Source of the DNA: Haliclona indistincta
Taxonomy: Eukaryota; Porifera; Demospongiae; Haplosclerida; Chalinidae
NCBI GenBank assembly: GCA_964017065.1
Contig: OZ024789.1
Location: forward strand, 2,016,764-2,080,763
Direction of reading: 5' to 3'
Length of the DNA stretch: 64,000 nt
Under the pieces are notes generated by a model. That model was not told the origin of the DNA. It made no database searches and saw nothing but the letters and a program-made list of their open reading frames with translations. How positions within the stretch are numbered: the stretch's first letter is position 1; every line of letters starts with the position of its first letter. Positions 30,501-38,249 of the stretch are shown here, piece by piece. Made by a program: the position numbers and the translations under genes.

Positions 30501-32917
30501 ACTCGTACTGAAAGGGCTAGGGGTAGGGGTAAAATGAAAGGGTGTAGTCACTGGGGTAGAGACACTCTCAGTAGATACAGGTAATGGCTGAGTTGCATGT
30601 CCTCCTGCGATCGCAGTCGTCGTGGTTGGAGAGTAGGTGAAAGTAGGTTTAGTTGCCGGTGACGATGACACAGAAGTGTACGCAGTCATTGGAGAGTAGG
30701 GAAAGGTAGGCATGGCTGTTGGTGACGATGACACAGAAGTGCATGTAGTCAGTCCAGCAGCTCCAAAACCTGCAAGAGGAGAAAAAGATGGTAATGACCC
30801 AACTTTCAAGTTAGTCTGTCCTGGTAATGAGAACCGCACAGCTGCAGCAGGTGTGAAGGAAGGTGCAGTCACGTGTAATCCATGGCTCGGAAGGGTGATA
30901 GTCGGTGCTGCTGACTCTTTGTTTCTCTTTGTAGAAGGTCCTTCCAGTTCCTGAATCTTGATTTTAGCTCCCTCCAGTTCAGCCCGAAGTTGTTGATTCT
31001 CAGATATGCTGTCCCCCAGCTGTCCTTGAAGGTGCTGATTCTCAGATCTGGTGTCCTCCAGCTGTCCTTGAAGGTGTTGACTCTCTGATCGGCACGTCTC
31101 TAGCTGCCCTCGAAGGTGTTGACTCTCACCTTGACACGTCTCCAGCTGTTCCTGATGGTGACAAATGGATTCGTCCTTGTGTTCGCTTAACTCCTGCAAA
31201 TGTTGTTCCCGCTGTTTCGCTTCTTCTAGCTGTCTGGATAAAGAGTCGTCCTCGGTTGCAGTACTCTCTTGCCTTGTTCTGCGCAGATGATCAAGCTCGT
31301 CTAAAGCTCTTTGCTCCCGTGCTTCCCATTTCGATCGCTCAGATTCCAAGAGTCGATAATACTTTAACTCTCGAGCCTCTCCTCGCTGTTCTTCTTCCAA
31401 ACGGTATTGTTCAAACTCTGCTGCCTTAACTTTCAGCTGTTCTTCCAGTTCACTCTCTCTGTTCTTGCTCCTTGATAATGCTTCTTGCAATTCGCTCGCT
31501 GCTCCAGGCTCCGTTTGCTCGGTTTGTTCACTTGCCGTAGTCTGCTCCGCGCACTGCTTGATGCGGTCTCTAAGCTGTTCCGCTTCGGTCTTTGACTGTT
31601 CGAGCTCCTCCTCCAACTGTAGAACATGACTCTGGTCGGGGTGTTCCTCACGCAGACGTCTGTTTTCTGTCTCTAGTTGGTTCTTCTCCCACGTCAGGTT
31701 GTCCAACCGCGTCCTCAAGGCTTCCATTGCACACTGCAACTCCAGGTAGCCAACGCAATGACGATCCGTCGGTGAGATTGATTGGCGCTCTCTCCTAACA
31801 GTATCCCGGACAAGCCCCCAAATGTAACTCTAGAGGCCGCCAGGCGCGAGACAAACACTGAGGATTCAGTTCAGAGCAACTGCTCTATTCAACTCTTTCT
31901 TACTGAATCACATTCTAACTCAATACAATTGATACATGGCTTTATATACAGCACATAATTAGAATCATAGTCATAATCAGTTATAGTTAACACTAGTTCA
32001 CAGTCAGATATTACAATAATACAGAGAGTGTGTGATCATGATCAGCTTGTGATGATGGATAGTGACTAGTAAACAGTGTTTACACTAGTATTCATGTGTG
32101 TATCATTAGGTACTGTATTACCATAACTTATTATTGTTGGTAAACATGTAGTAATATGTGGCTACCACTATCTCTTACTATACTAACAGTGGTTTATCAC
32201 AACAGCTCTCTCATGTCATAGTTTGTATTCTAGTGTTGCTCCATTATTGCTGGTCATGTGAGTCATATCTTTAGTGTTCTATCAGCTAGTCATGAGATGT
32301 GTTGAATCAGTTGTGTTAGTGACTGTGTTGTTACTGTCAGTACTGATGGTATTATACCAGTAGCTACTACAGTATCTGATGGACACACACCATCTCATGA
32401 TCATGGTAACACTATACCTGCTACTGCTGTCAATATGGCTCATGGTGTCTCATGTGTGTAGGTAGTGACACTCCCACTCTACTCAAGCTGAAGAAGATGA
32501 AAGGAGCTGATGGTAAACCACTGAAGATAGTTCAAAAGATTGCTGCTCATGACTACACAACATTCGGTATGTGTCTCCTACAAGATGAGAATGGAGAAGT
32601 GGTTGCTCTCATTGAGAAGGACCATATCATCAGAGGTGCTGAGAGTGTCACACAAGCCATCCTCCAGAAATGGCTGACAAGTGATGCACCTACTCGTACA
32701 TATCAACACTTGATAGAGTGTCTCAAAGATGCTGATCTGGGTGCACTTGCTGAGCTCATTGCACAAAGGTAAGCTACCAACAAACAGAGTTCACTCACTC
32801 ACTCTCTCACTCACTCACTCACTCACTCTCTCTCACTCACTCACTCACTCACTCACTCTCTCTCACTCACTCACTCACTCACTCACTTACTCATTCTTTC
32901 ATCTCTCTCTCAGATAA
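12546..32917 (+). CDS. Kelch - Roc-like GTPase - COR - Death domain protein
   Basis: Nine exons: 12546-12561, 12619-13167, 13376-13539, 22426-22602, 22663-22819, 22933-23043, 23101-25206, 25259-25348 and 32462-32768, plus a terminal 32914-32917 piece that completes the last codon and TAA. All introns are GT-AG and the coding lengths sum to 3681 nt, exactly 1227 codons. Six Kelch-type blades fill residues ~10-355 (GGY, AGF, FGGYNRSG, IVGGQ, IFGGRK). A P-loop GYPGTGKT follows at 412-419 and a G3-like DCGGQ at 593-597. A G4-like VGTFEDK lies near 684, a COR-like region at ~780-980, and a Death-like fold at ~1150-1210. Roc-COR modules are GTP-switch dimers, and in DAPK they precede a Death domain. 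Introns 3 and 8 are swollen by transposons. Function is inferred as intracellular signalling. Confidence 0.75.
13584..15250. mobile_element. piggyBac-type MITE, copy 2, split by a nested element
   Basis: TTAA lies at 13,584-13,587 and 15,247-15,250. The left end TCCTTTAGAC has one change from copy 1 and the right end is TTAAAGGG. From ATACATACTTCAGACACC onward it parallels copy 1 (515-1113) until an insertion at 14,161. It lies in intron 3 of the Kelch-Roc gene. Confidence 0.65.
14161..15218. mobile_element. TIR element nested in piggyBac MITE copy 2
   Basis: The sequence interrupts the MITE and is flanked by ACCTTA at 14,155-14,160 and 15,219-15,224. The left end CTGTTATTATTATTAACGGG pairs with a right end that reads CACTATTATTGGCGGGTAC inward, and both continue with an ATTTTAGCGA- or AATTTAGCGA-like block. 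No transposase frame is present. The superfamily is not certain. Confidence 0.6.
15290..15440 (+). repeat. Minisatellite of ~33-37 bp, inverted partner at 22,025-22,160
   Basis: About four units of the form GATGATGCTTGCAAAAGTA then AGGAACAAGATGG. The same sequence in the opposite orientation ends at 22,160. The pair encloses the second MULE-like element and may form ends of a larger foldback unit. Confidence 0.6.
15515..15735 (+). repeat. Tandem repeat of ~66-70 bp, about 3.5 copies
   Basis: Units share CATCGGACTGCGTCCTCC, CACAGATACCTCTAGTTAT and ACAACCGTCAACTACT. There is no coding potential. It lies in intron 3 of the Kelch-Roc gene. Confidence 0.7.
16801..17027 (-). repeat. Gypsy 1 LTR (downstream in element orientation)
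   Basis: TG...CA bounded. Near-identical to 20,940-21,164 apart from an extra TTTATATACAAC and the lack of a short AT-rich insert. Confidence 0.8.
17234..19907 (-). pseudogene. pol: Gypsy 1 pol (RT-RNase H-integrase), broken
   Basis: The pieces lie in overlapping frames: 19,907-19,197, 19,351-18,524, 18,581-17,592 and 17,566-17,234. RT shows FSKLNANSGFWQIPL and the catalytic-loop equivalent CLIDDDLVHA. RNase H shows ADSSSYGLGAVL and ETDHKPLVSLL. Integrase has the zinc-binding C-x2-C, a first catalytic Asp in AADLFYLKGS, RSDNGPQF, and SSPHFPQSNGQ running into a stop at about 17,590. At least three frameshifts and one stop codon break the polyprotein. Confidence 0.8.
19837..20927 (-). pseudogene. 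gag: Gypsy 1 gag and protease, frameshifted
   Basis: The first frame (20,927 to about 20,350) encodes a capsid-type Gag with RFEQFRVASGLIDR and EQYILALYTLAGRCGY. After a frame change at ~20,350 it continues with two CCHC zinc knuckles (CTRCGREPHGRAEC and CHRCRKRGHFESQC). The aspartic protease core FKLDTGAEVTAI follows. Both parts match expected gypsy Gag-PR order, but the frame breaks make this copy defective. Confidence 0.75.
20940..21164 (-). repeat. Gypsy 1 LTR (upstream in element orientation)
   Basis: Bounded by TGTAGCG and CCACA and followed by the GAAGA duplication. The adjacent inner sequence on the coding strand, TGATGGCAGCAGATGG, is the place for the primer-binding site. No tRNA is assigned. 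Confidence 0.8.
21190..21369 (+). pseudogene. RecQ-like helicase N-terminal fragment
   Basis: The better preserved captured fragment reads VLDRTIRAAFVSIGYESL, then TDNQRLAITEFVKGKDVF, then YLPTKEGKSLCF. This is the RecQ motif 0 and motif I region, but the P-loop has Lys-Glu where Gly-x is expected (TGxGKS). A stop follows soon after. It is a transduplicated exon-like piece, not an active helicase. Confidence 0.65.
21574..22425. other. Intron 3 tail, no gene
   Basis: Intron sequence between the MULE-like element and exon 4. A segment at 21,840-21,875 is inverted relative to about 16,185-16,210 (GAGATTAAGTTGCA in common), and the minisatellite partner lies at 22,025-22,160. Both hint at a wider inverted unit around the MULE-like element. 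Nothing coding is visible. Confidence 0.5.
22025..22160 (-). repeat. Inverted partner of the 15,290-15,440 minisatellite
   Basis: Contains CCCATCTTGTTCCTTTA, GCATCATCCCATCTTG and ACTTTTTATTTTTTTTTAC, reverse complements of the left minisatellite and its A/T-rich edge. About three units are present. Confidence 0.55.
23101..25206 (+). CDS. Exon 7: Roc-like NTPase and COR region
   Basis: This 2.1-kb exon carries the whole NTPase-COR block. The P-loop is GYPGTGKTT. An unusually long insert of about 175 residues, with an Ala/Pro-rich stretch (PPTPPPAAAA), separates it from WMMVTDCGGQPPF, the equivalent of the DxxGQ switch-II motif in Roc domains. VGTFEDKAHH is the likely base-specificity segment, where Roc proteins usually have a VGTHxD-like motif. 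After it, RAIQFLHDISLIMHF and VIIDTKPVLNKLSRLF match the pattern of COR domains (a hydrophobic helix, then a Pro-containing strand). Read without the downstream splice, the frame ends at a TGA at 25,215. Confidence 0.7.
25416..25608 (-). repeat. Gypsy 2 LTR (downstream in element orientation)
   Basis: Runs TGTAACTCTAGAGGCC to GATATTACA. No difference from 31,823-32,015 was found by eye. Confidence 0.9.
25650..31739 (-). CDS. gag-pol: Gypsy 2 Gag-Pol polyprotein, 2029 aa
   Basis: One uninterrupted frame. Residues ~1-270 are charged coiled coil with near-repeats of LETCRSESQHLQGQLE type, unusual for Gag. A Ser/Thr/Pro-rich linker follows, then a capsid-type region (EEWLDHFEAVARVARW, KRFTPVKLTALQTQMF) at ~440-560. 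The CCHC knuckle CYRCGMEGHYKTDC is near 660 and protease LIDTGSPATI near 760. RT carries YLDDVLVFG near 1250 and RNase H TDASGAGLGAVL near 1400. Integrase has zinc-binding His/Cys near 1613-1653, then DVIQF, SDRGQAF and TDGLVERFN. A GPY/F module (YHGPYRVVEM) is near 1920. The C-terminus ends in short repeats of a KSPCEEN-like motif. Gag and Pol share one frame without a shift. Confidence 0.9.
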   Translation of the reverse strand: MQCAMEALRTRLDNLTWEKNQLETENRRLREEHPDQSHVLQLEEELEQSKTEAEQLRDRIKQCAEQTTASEQTEQTEPGAASELQEALSRSKNRESELEEQLKVKAAEFEQYRLEEEQRGEARELKYYRLLESERSKWEAREQRALDELDHLRRTRQESTATEDDSLSRQLEEAKQREQHLQELSEHKDESICHHQEQLETCQGESQHLRGQLETCRSESQHLQGQLEDTRSENQHLQGQLGDSISENQQLRAELEGAKIKIQELEGPSTKRNKESAAPTITLPSHGLHVTAPSFTPAAAVRFSLPGQTNLKVGSLPSFSPLAGFGAAGLTTCTSVSSSPTAMPTFPYSPMTAYTSVSSSPATKPTFTYSPTTTTAIAGGHATQPLPVSTESVSTPVTTPFHFTPTPSPFSTSFNPGLTGAASATPYPPMVHPAHLPSIPSFHGGDQRDGETFEEWLDHFEAVARVARWDKNFKTVHLTAALRGNAKSFYRSCTPTQKADYDQLIGALKKRFTPVKLTALQTQMFHSRKQGASESVDDYAQELRKLHSKAYSTTIGGNTEAEKVGQIVLLNQFVSGLRPEIQAKVVGVEGSVDEIVAKARFEEAKWKEVSGRYPQKLYQNKNRFGGPVNRNLPTPATPPKVPLPTPSDRTDPPKTPRGKNVACYRCGMEGHYKTDCPYQKTPKNSGESRGKSQVKHMTPQENSDSVDKKQEIEILREKLRQAELDAAIESLNAVKAVIPADKGSRLGPTVYATVALEGISVEALIDTGSPATIASLEFVWKVLKSNRPKEQTDAQWIESTRKKLKAPDVMLKSYGGHRLDFIAQTELTLSRGRCQMNTTILVRKNAPNDLLLGTDVQPQLGFSLVTKDADGGTTDLFASEQLTPSESKPTVREESRESPHEPGVTQPVQKEVETRLLDGKEVRLLQAVKIPAGMQKVVRATVEGTPLKGPLMFTPSELSQGLQMADSVVEMKEDQFLTLVLQNSGVEKECLEEGTHLGLVTATTVLSRDESDLSRSAELSRLQSLTVEDLPHDEADKRQERIAKLFNQIGTDFSHLVKDDRESLQSLLSSYSDVFALDPSELGTTELVTHPINTGQHLPIKQPLRRTPFALRNKVEELVDDMLKQGVIEPSASPWASPIVLVQKKDGGIRFCVDYRKLNQITKLDEFPLPRIDDTLDILNGSKYFSALDLASGYWQVAMDEDSKEKTAFTTFAGLYQFRKMPFGLVNAPATFQRLMEIVLSGLARSVCVVYLDDVLVFGRTMEEHNVNLSKVTDRLREAGLKLRPGKCRFALTEVEYLGHVVSEHGVRADPKKVEAVRQFPVPQDVKTLRSFLGLASYYRKFVPGFAKIAGPLHALTKKDVPFAWTHNCQKAFDDLKELLINSPLLVFPDFSRPFVLETDASGAGLGAVLAQKQDDGSVHPVAYASRSLQSHEKNYGITELEGLGVVWAVKHFRPYLYGHSCEVFTDHSALTSLLNTPQPSGKLARWGMAIQELNLTIKHRSGHSNVNADTLSRAPLSDSEDLTEPDGVIAAMDLAADSDHSALSAAQREDSDLSEIIVYLETGVLPEDESRARTLVLSSSQYVIEDDVLYRVEKDSTLRIIPPRSQRQLLFIEAHAGVFGAHLSDTKVHSELRRHYWWHSMRADITHWTRACLVCNTYSPGRAVHSPLTPIPVNGPFDRVGVDVIQFPTSSRGNKYAVVFMDYLTKWPEVFPTPDQTAATIANLLVREIVARHGVPSELLSDRGQAFLSELLKEVQVVLGYKKVNTTAYHPQTDGLVERFNRTLINMLAKTVERDGKDWDQRLPFVLFAYRASQQMSTQESPFFLLYGRDPRLPTQTVLSSKKTRHDCNLKEYGASLARRTAEAWEDARKCIGKAQKRQKNCYDRKARPPRFGVGDRVFLFKPADKTGPLRKFARPYHGPYRVVEMDLNTARIRRIDRPEEDTILVALDRLCACPEELASDFWPPKKKKPKKRGSPGEQTQDRLDEATPNEDDKSPCEKDKSPCEENKSPHEENKSPRGWSGRLRKRK
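31803..31820 (-). promoter_or_regulatory. Gypsy 2 primer-binding site, tRNA-Pro type
   Basis: On the minus strand the sequence TGGGGGCTTGTCCGGGAT lies two bases inside the LTR. It matches the known tRNA-Pro 3'-end complement with one C-to-T difference. Confidence 0.8.
31823..32015 (-). repeat. Gypsy 2 LTR (upstream in element orientation)
   Basis: Second copy of the 193-bp LTR. It adjoins the primer-binding site at 31,803-31,820. Confidence 0.9.
32016..32461. other. Intron 8 remainder, no gene
   Basis: AT-rich intron DNA between the gypsy LTR and the Death-domain exon. No repeat or coding signal was noticed. Confidence 0.5.
32462..32768 (+). CDS. Last coding exon: Death domain
   Basis: The exon opens after TGTGTAG and joins in frame to 25,348. 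It encodes a compact helical segment with the Death-domain pattern: ILQKWLTSD, then TYQHLIECLKDADLG, then ALAELI, with the characteristic Trp and a closing amphipathic helix. It ends at CAAAG followed by GTAAGC, and the next exon supplies only ATAA. Seven kilobases of intron, mostly one gypsy element, separate it from the rest of the gene. Confidence 0.65.
32792..32895 (+). repeat. CACT/CTCT microsatellite
   Basis: Interrupted (ACTC)n and (TCTC)n runs inside the last intron of the Kelch-Roc gene, extending to a pyrimidine-rich acceptor at 32,913. Confidence 0.9.
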
Positions 32918-33749
32918 AGCTGTTCAGTATCAGATCACTTCATTGTATACCAGCGGGACTGTTAGCAGTACTGATGTGTGAATCACGACACATGTAAAAT
33001 GTAACTGTCGTGCAGTCACCACTTTTTGTTGTATTATTCAAATTCATCAATTTGATTATTATTGTGTAGTTAGTTGGTGTAAGTTCTTACTCCTCACAGC
33101 AATTTAGTTCAGCAACATTCCCGCGCATTTTTCATATTGTCAATGTATTCCAATTAGCTCTCACCCAGACACGCCTATCTAGCATGGTAGCACTAGCTAA
33201 TCGTTCTCTATCAGCTATCTCTCTACTACTGAACTCTACTATCTACCACAAGGACAGATACATATCCTTCTTCACTATATGATCTCTCAAGGCGGGTTTA
33301 GCGGCACAGCAGCAGCCGGCTCACGAGAACTGGCTAAGCTTGCGGAAGCAGCTATAGTCATGCAAGATCAATCCGAGATCTCGTTTGAACTACGTACTGT
33401 AGTTTGTAGCCTCTGTGTTGCCTTCTCTGCTGAAACACTACCTCAGACAATCAACTAGACACGAGATTCATCACAGTATCATCAGGTACGCTTGCCTCTC
33501 TTTCTGTCTGATTCTCTGCTGATTTTCATTCTCTTATTCAATGCTGTGTTCTTATTCCTTGTTCAATCCAATCCTTGTGTGTTGTTCTAACATTGTTCAT
33601 AAGTGTATTCAAAACATCCTTTAATTTGCTTGCCTAATTTTCAGTCGTAACTTAGTATTTTGATATGTTCTTGTCTCAATTACTGTGTGTCAGTCTCACT
33701 GACTCATTTAATACTTATTCTGACTATCTTTTGTTTTCTTTGCTCAGAG

Positions 33750-36700
33750 CCGTTGTTGTTGTTTTAGACTCGTTCCATTTCAAAGTAACAGAAGAGTATC
33801 AAGACAGTGAACCACCAGCTGAGCAACAAGAGGAGGAAGAAGACAATGCAATGGAGCTGACTACCTCAGAGGATCCACTCCACTATACTCAACACCATCC
33901 TACGTGGTCTGGAGTCAAGTCTTACTAAAGAGGTACTAACTATAGAATCTCAATTTAGTACTTGTACTATAGCAGCTGTTGAAACCTAGTTTTTGACTTC
34001 TAGCTAGTGTGCCTTTTCAAATGTGAACCAAAGTTAAAAATACTGAACTATTATTAATGATGTGTGATCTGTTTGTAGTCAGAGTACAAGTTTACTAGTG
34101 ACTATAATTATAGTAAACAGAGATAAAATAAAAGATGTAGTGTGTACAGATGCCCTTTACTCTCTCTCACTGCTTGTTCTAGAGACACAGTGACTGCATT
34201 ACAGCGACAGCAGTAGCAAGGTGAGGTCGTATTAAAATCATACTATAAATTATACTAGCTCACAAACATGTTTACAGCTCTGAGCATGACTTTGAACACC
34301 CAACACCCCTACAAAGTCAATACAAACCCTTCATCACCAATCACTGTTCAATCCATAACGTACATTATGTTAGTATGTGAATTACATATACATTAGCTGT
34401 CAAAGGAGAAGGTCTAGAAGAGGCAATGGAAATGATCCCTAAAGCTCACTCATCCATCTCCCTCTCCCTCCCCTTTCCCTCCCTCTCCCCTCTCTCTCTC
34501 TCCCTCCCTCTTTCTCTTCCTTTCCGTCTCTCAGGCTAACTAACACACTCAAAGGCAACGCATCATGATACACATCATTGCAGCTACACTCAGCTACGGT
34601 TTACACAATACAGCTCTATGGTTACTTCATCAAGTGATTCATCTGGGTGTTTGATGATGCAGCTCTTTATATCGAGGTACATTCTGATCAAGTACTGATT
34701 AGTGAATGAGAAGATGTAAGCTATTGGTATAGCTGTGGTATGACTTTGCCTGTACCTTGATTTTACTACTGCAATAGTAAATAAAGCACCTACGGTGTAA
34801 AGATGCAAAATCAGGTTGAAAATTAATTTCAATGCTCAAAATTATGTTTAGTTAAAAAATTATTTTTTCCCTTAGCTTCATGTACTGGCGTACACTATCC
34901 ATCACTTGCTGGAGGGACTCAGCCCCATTCTGAAACCAGGAGACTTGGACTCAAGCCTGGACCTCATCATCCTTTGACATGTATCTTTAGCGATCATCTT
35001 CACGCAGCATCTCTCCCTCCCTCCTCTCTCTCTCTCTCTATCTCTCTCACTCTCGTCCTCTCATGCCCAACTAGCTCTTGAGGAGAACATTGCCACCATT
35101 ACTACATGTACACGTGTTTGAGATACTGCAGAAATATGCTCGCTTTGGTTCAGTTGGAGCTAACAGAGAATTATTGATCTTTGCTGCTTTTAAGGTGAGT
35201 TTGTAGCTTGATGGAGCAGCCTAGTCAGTAACAGGTGTTGTCTCTGTGTGTTATAGGCAGTGACCACTATCCTTCAGTACTGCACTGATCACACTATCAC
35301 TGAGAGTGAATTAAAGATACTCCTCTCATTCATTGAGGAGGATATTCATGACTACCAGCGACAGAGCACAGCGTATCCACTGCTCAAGGTGAGCTAGCTA
35401 CACTAGCATCATGTGACCTAGCTGCTGTGTGTAGGCCATATTGAGCAGGAAGCTGGTAGTGAAGGAGATGTATGATGTGATGATGAAGGTATCAGAGCAG
35501 TGTGTGTCAGCTGATAGTGAGACAGTGTGTGGACATGCTCGTCAAGTGAGCTAGCAGCCTCCTCATGTACTAGCTCATACCATGATACTGCTGTTGTAGG
35601 CTATTGTACAGTTCATGATGGACTATCCACTAGGAAAGAGACTCAACAAATACTTGGGTTCCTTTGTCGCTAATTTGAAGTTAGTATTCTTATGGAGTTT
35701 GTACATTATGTCTCCATCCCTCTCCCTCCCTTTGTCTCTCTCTCTCTCTCTCTCTAGCTATAATGATCAGTCTGGTCGTGAGTCAGTGATAGAATAATTG
35801 ACAATGATCTTCACTAAATTTCCTGAGGTGACTACTGACTAGTAGCTATTACCATGGTGATGATCCATTCTCTCTCTCTCCTTCTCTCCCTCATTCTCTC
35901 TCCCCTCCCTCCTTCCCTCCCTCCCTCCCTCCCTCACTCCTTCCCTCTCTCTCTCTACCACAGAGGCTCCTTCATCGTAATGCTGGCTATCTCTTTGTTC
36001 CTCTGGCTACTCAAATGATCAATGATTCTTCACAATATTGTCGGCAAAATGGCAGCAGAGTCTATCAAGGCGCTACTACAGAGAGTGAGTCACCATCATG
36101 TGATGAGGTGTTGAAGTGTGTTATGTGACTCTAGGTTGGTAAAGAGAAGAGGAATGAGATTGCTATCATGATAGAGGACTGGTTTATTCATGATAATGTG
36201 AGTTTGTGTAGCATGCAGTCGTTGGGAGGAGCCATGTGGTATAATGTGTGTGTCTGGATGTGGTGGTTCAACTGTAGCTTATAGTCACCTAACAAACAAG
36301 TGAGCTATGTTAGAGCTGCAAGATGATACCATATTGTTCCTGCCCACCCATCTGTGTCTGTAAAACAGGTGCCTCATTTTGTAATGTGTACTACTAGCTA
36401 GCTGTCTATCAACTGTACATTACAACTGTACGTAGAACTTTGGGTGCAGTGAGGCACATTTGCCCCACGGGCTTATAGAAATAACGACTAGGTTGGTCCA
36501 TATAGCACCAGCTCACAGCAGCTGCTCAACTAGTGCACTGTGGGTGCCCATGGTGTACGTGTGACCCGGACTTGAGGCAATGAAATATTTTGCTTTTTTG
36601 CTGTAGTGTCTAGTGACGAACCTTGGAAGCCACCAAAACAAAGCACTGATAGTTGTAGAATAGTGATGTTTTTAACCCGCAACGCAGATGTATTTGAAAT

Positions 36701-37030
36701 TCCTGGATCAAAATCTTTTTGTCTTCTGTTCAGATGTTGCCATAGCGATGGGTGAGCAGGGACTAGGTGAATGGGTGAGCAAGATGTTGAGAGAGACAGC
36801 AGGTGAGAGACAGCTGATGGTGCATCTGTTGGTGATATGTAACCAGGCTGCCTGTTTTAGCGGAAGGCCTGGGTACGAGGCTAGATCTAGCTGGTAATAT
36901 CTGCTGCTGTAGGAGCTGTGAGCCTGCACCATTTAGCAGAGGAGGTTGTTGATCTGATCAAGGATCAGTGTGGGAAGGAGGTGTTCTCTGTGGCTCACAC
37001 AGCAGTACATCGACAAGCTGTTGCTGTGTA
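33750..37030 (+). pseudogene. UTP20-like C-terminal gene remnant
   Basis: A chain of GT-AG exon-like blocks matches the C-terminal HEAT-repeat part of UTP20, a large small-subunit processome protein. Blocks include LAYTIHHLLEGLSP (34,876 on), KYARFGSVGANREL (to 35,194) and ILLSFIEEDIHDYQRQ (35,257-35,388). Further blocks are KVSEQCVSADSETV (35,435-35,545), MMDYPLGKRLNKYLG (35,600-35,679), NYNDQSGRESVIE (35,758 on) and EEVVDLIKDQCGKEVF (36,914-37,029). Damage is clear: a TAA follows RESVIE, a one-base frame change precedes KMAAESIKALLQ near 36,050, another lies near 33,870, and a large conserved stretch is missing between 36,200 and 36,730. The full protein is above 2500 aa in animals, so this is a truncated decayed copy, although assembly error cannot be excluded. 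Confidence 0.65.
34437..34530 (+). repeat. CT-rich low-complexity tract
   Basis: CCCTCCCTCTC-type pyrimidine run. Similar tracts occur at 35,010-35,050, 35,718-35,757 and 35,868-35,960, usually next to splice acceptors of the UTP20-like remnant. Confidence 0.8.
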
Positions 37031-37040
37031 GAGAAAATAG

Positions 37041-37420
37041 AGAAACAATGAAACACAGAATACAACATGAAGAACCTTCACACTCCCGTCCATGTAAAAG
37101 AACAGCCTGTACATCAGTGAAACAATGAAACATAGAATACATTATGACGAACCTTCACACTCCACGCAAAGAACAGCCTGTATATCAGGGAAACAATGAA
37201 GCACAGAATACATTATGACGAACCTTCACACTCCATGTAAAAGAACAGCCTACATGTATACCAGGGAAACAATGAAGCACAGAATACATTATGACGAACC
37301 TTCACACTCCATGTAAAAGAACAGCCTGTATATCAGAGAAACAATGAAGCACAGAATACATTATGACGAACCTTCACACTCCATTCAAAGACCAGCTAGC
37401 ATAAGCTGTATAACAGGGAA
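37041..37420 (+). repeat. Minisatellite of ~70-76 bp, about five copies
   Basis: Units share GAAACAATGAAGCACAGAAT, CATTATGACGAACCTTCACA and AAGAACAGCCTGTATATCAG. The array starts directly after the last UTP20-like exon and fades out by 37,520. Confidence 0.85.
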
Positions 37421-37520
37421 TCAGTGACATACAAATACATAGTCATACATAACGTGGCGAACCAGCATTCTACATCAGGAACTCCTATACTTTATAACAA
37501 AGAAACATTGATACACACAC

Positions 37521-38249
37521 TGATAATGACAAACCTGTAGCACACTGGGAAATACATACCATGAACACTATTGTTTTTAGAGCTGAACTTGGACACAGAA
37601 ACTTGAATGAAGCATCTCCTAGTCACCTCATGTAAACAGTCGCGATTATTATGAAGCACAATGCACACAACCTATACTAATTTAAACCTTGCTAGTTTAT
37701 ATACTACTAAAAATACTGATCATGAACTCACTAGAGCGCTTTAGCATCAGTTCCATTTGACACGGCATCTGTAAAACAGCAATAGATTCACACATTAGTA
37801 ACCTGTTCTCTTGCCTATAAGCAACTGAGCAAGCTCTGCTGAAAGAACACGCCAAATCTCCCTCACCACTTTGCGTGCAAGATGGCGGACGAGTACACAA
37901 CCAAAAATCGGATCCTGTATCAATGATGTAACGGTAATGATACGGGCATGTAGCGTCGTATACGTGACAGGAAATTTGGGCACCCATATTGTTTCGAGAA
38001 TGTAGCATCAATATTGTATCAAGCCTGCATCAGTAATGATTTAGGTGTCACTCTAGTACGGTACTGTAAATACAGCCATGTATCATCATTGGTTATCATG
38101 CACGTAGCTTATCGAGCTTGTATCATCGCTGTATTTATGTATTGACACTATTCTTGCATTTAAGAGTACAACAAATGAAAAACAAATAACTGGAACATAA
38201 AATACACTATTTTAAAGTAGTTTGTTCAATGTAACTTTCTCTTGCTTGA
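37521..38249. other. Unassigned DNA, no gene seen
   Basis: No convincing exon, repeat or RNA gene was seen. Short minus-strand frames (37,697-38,011) have no recognisable domain. Confidence 0.4.

Larger units (their letters stand above)
25416..32015 (-). mobile_element. Ty3/gypsy retrotransposon 2, apparently intact
   Basis: The two 193-bp LTRs (25,416-25,608 and 31,823-32,015) look identical. ATAA is repeated at both outer borders (25,412-25,415 and 32,016-32,019). The primer-binding site is TGGGGGCTTGTCCGGGAT, one base from the classic tRNA-Pro site. A purine tract AGGAGGGAGAGG adjoins the downstream LTR. A single 2029-codon frame covers Gag and Pol. The element sits in intron 8 of the Kelch-Roc gene in the opposite orientation. 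Matching LTRs and an open frame indicate recent insertion and possible activity. Confidence 0.9.
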
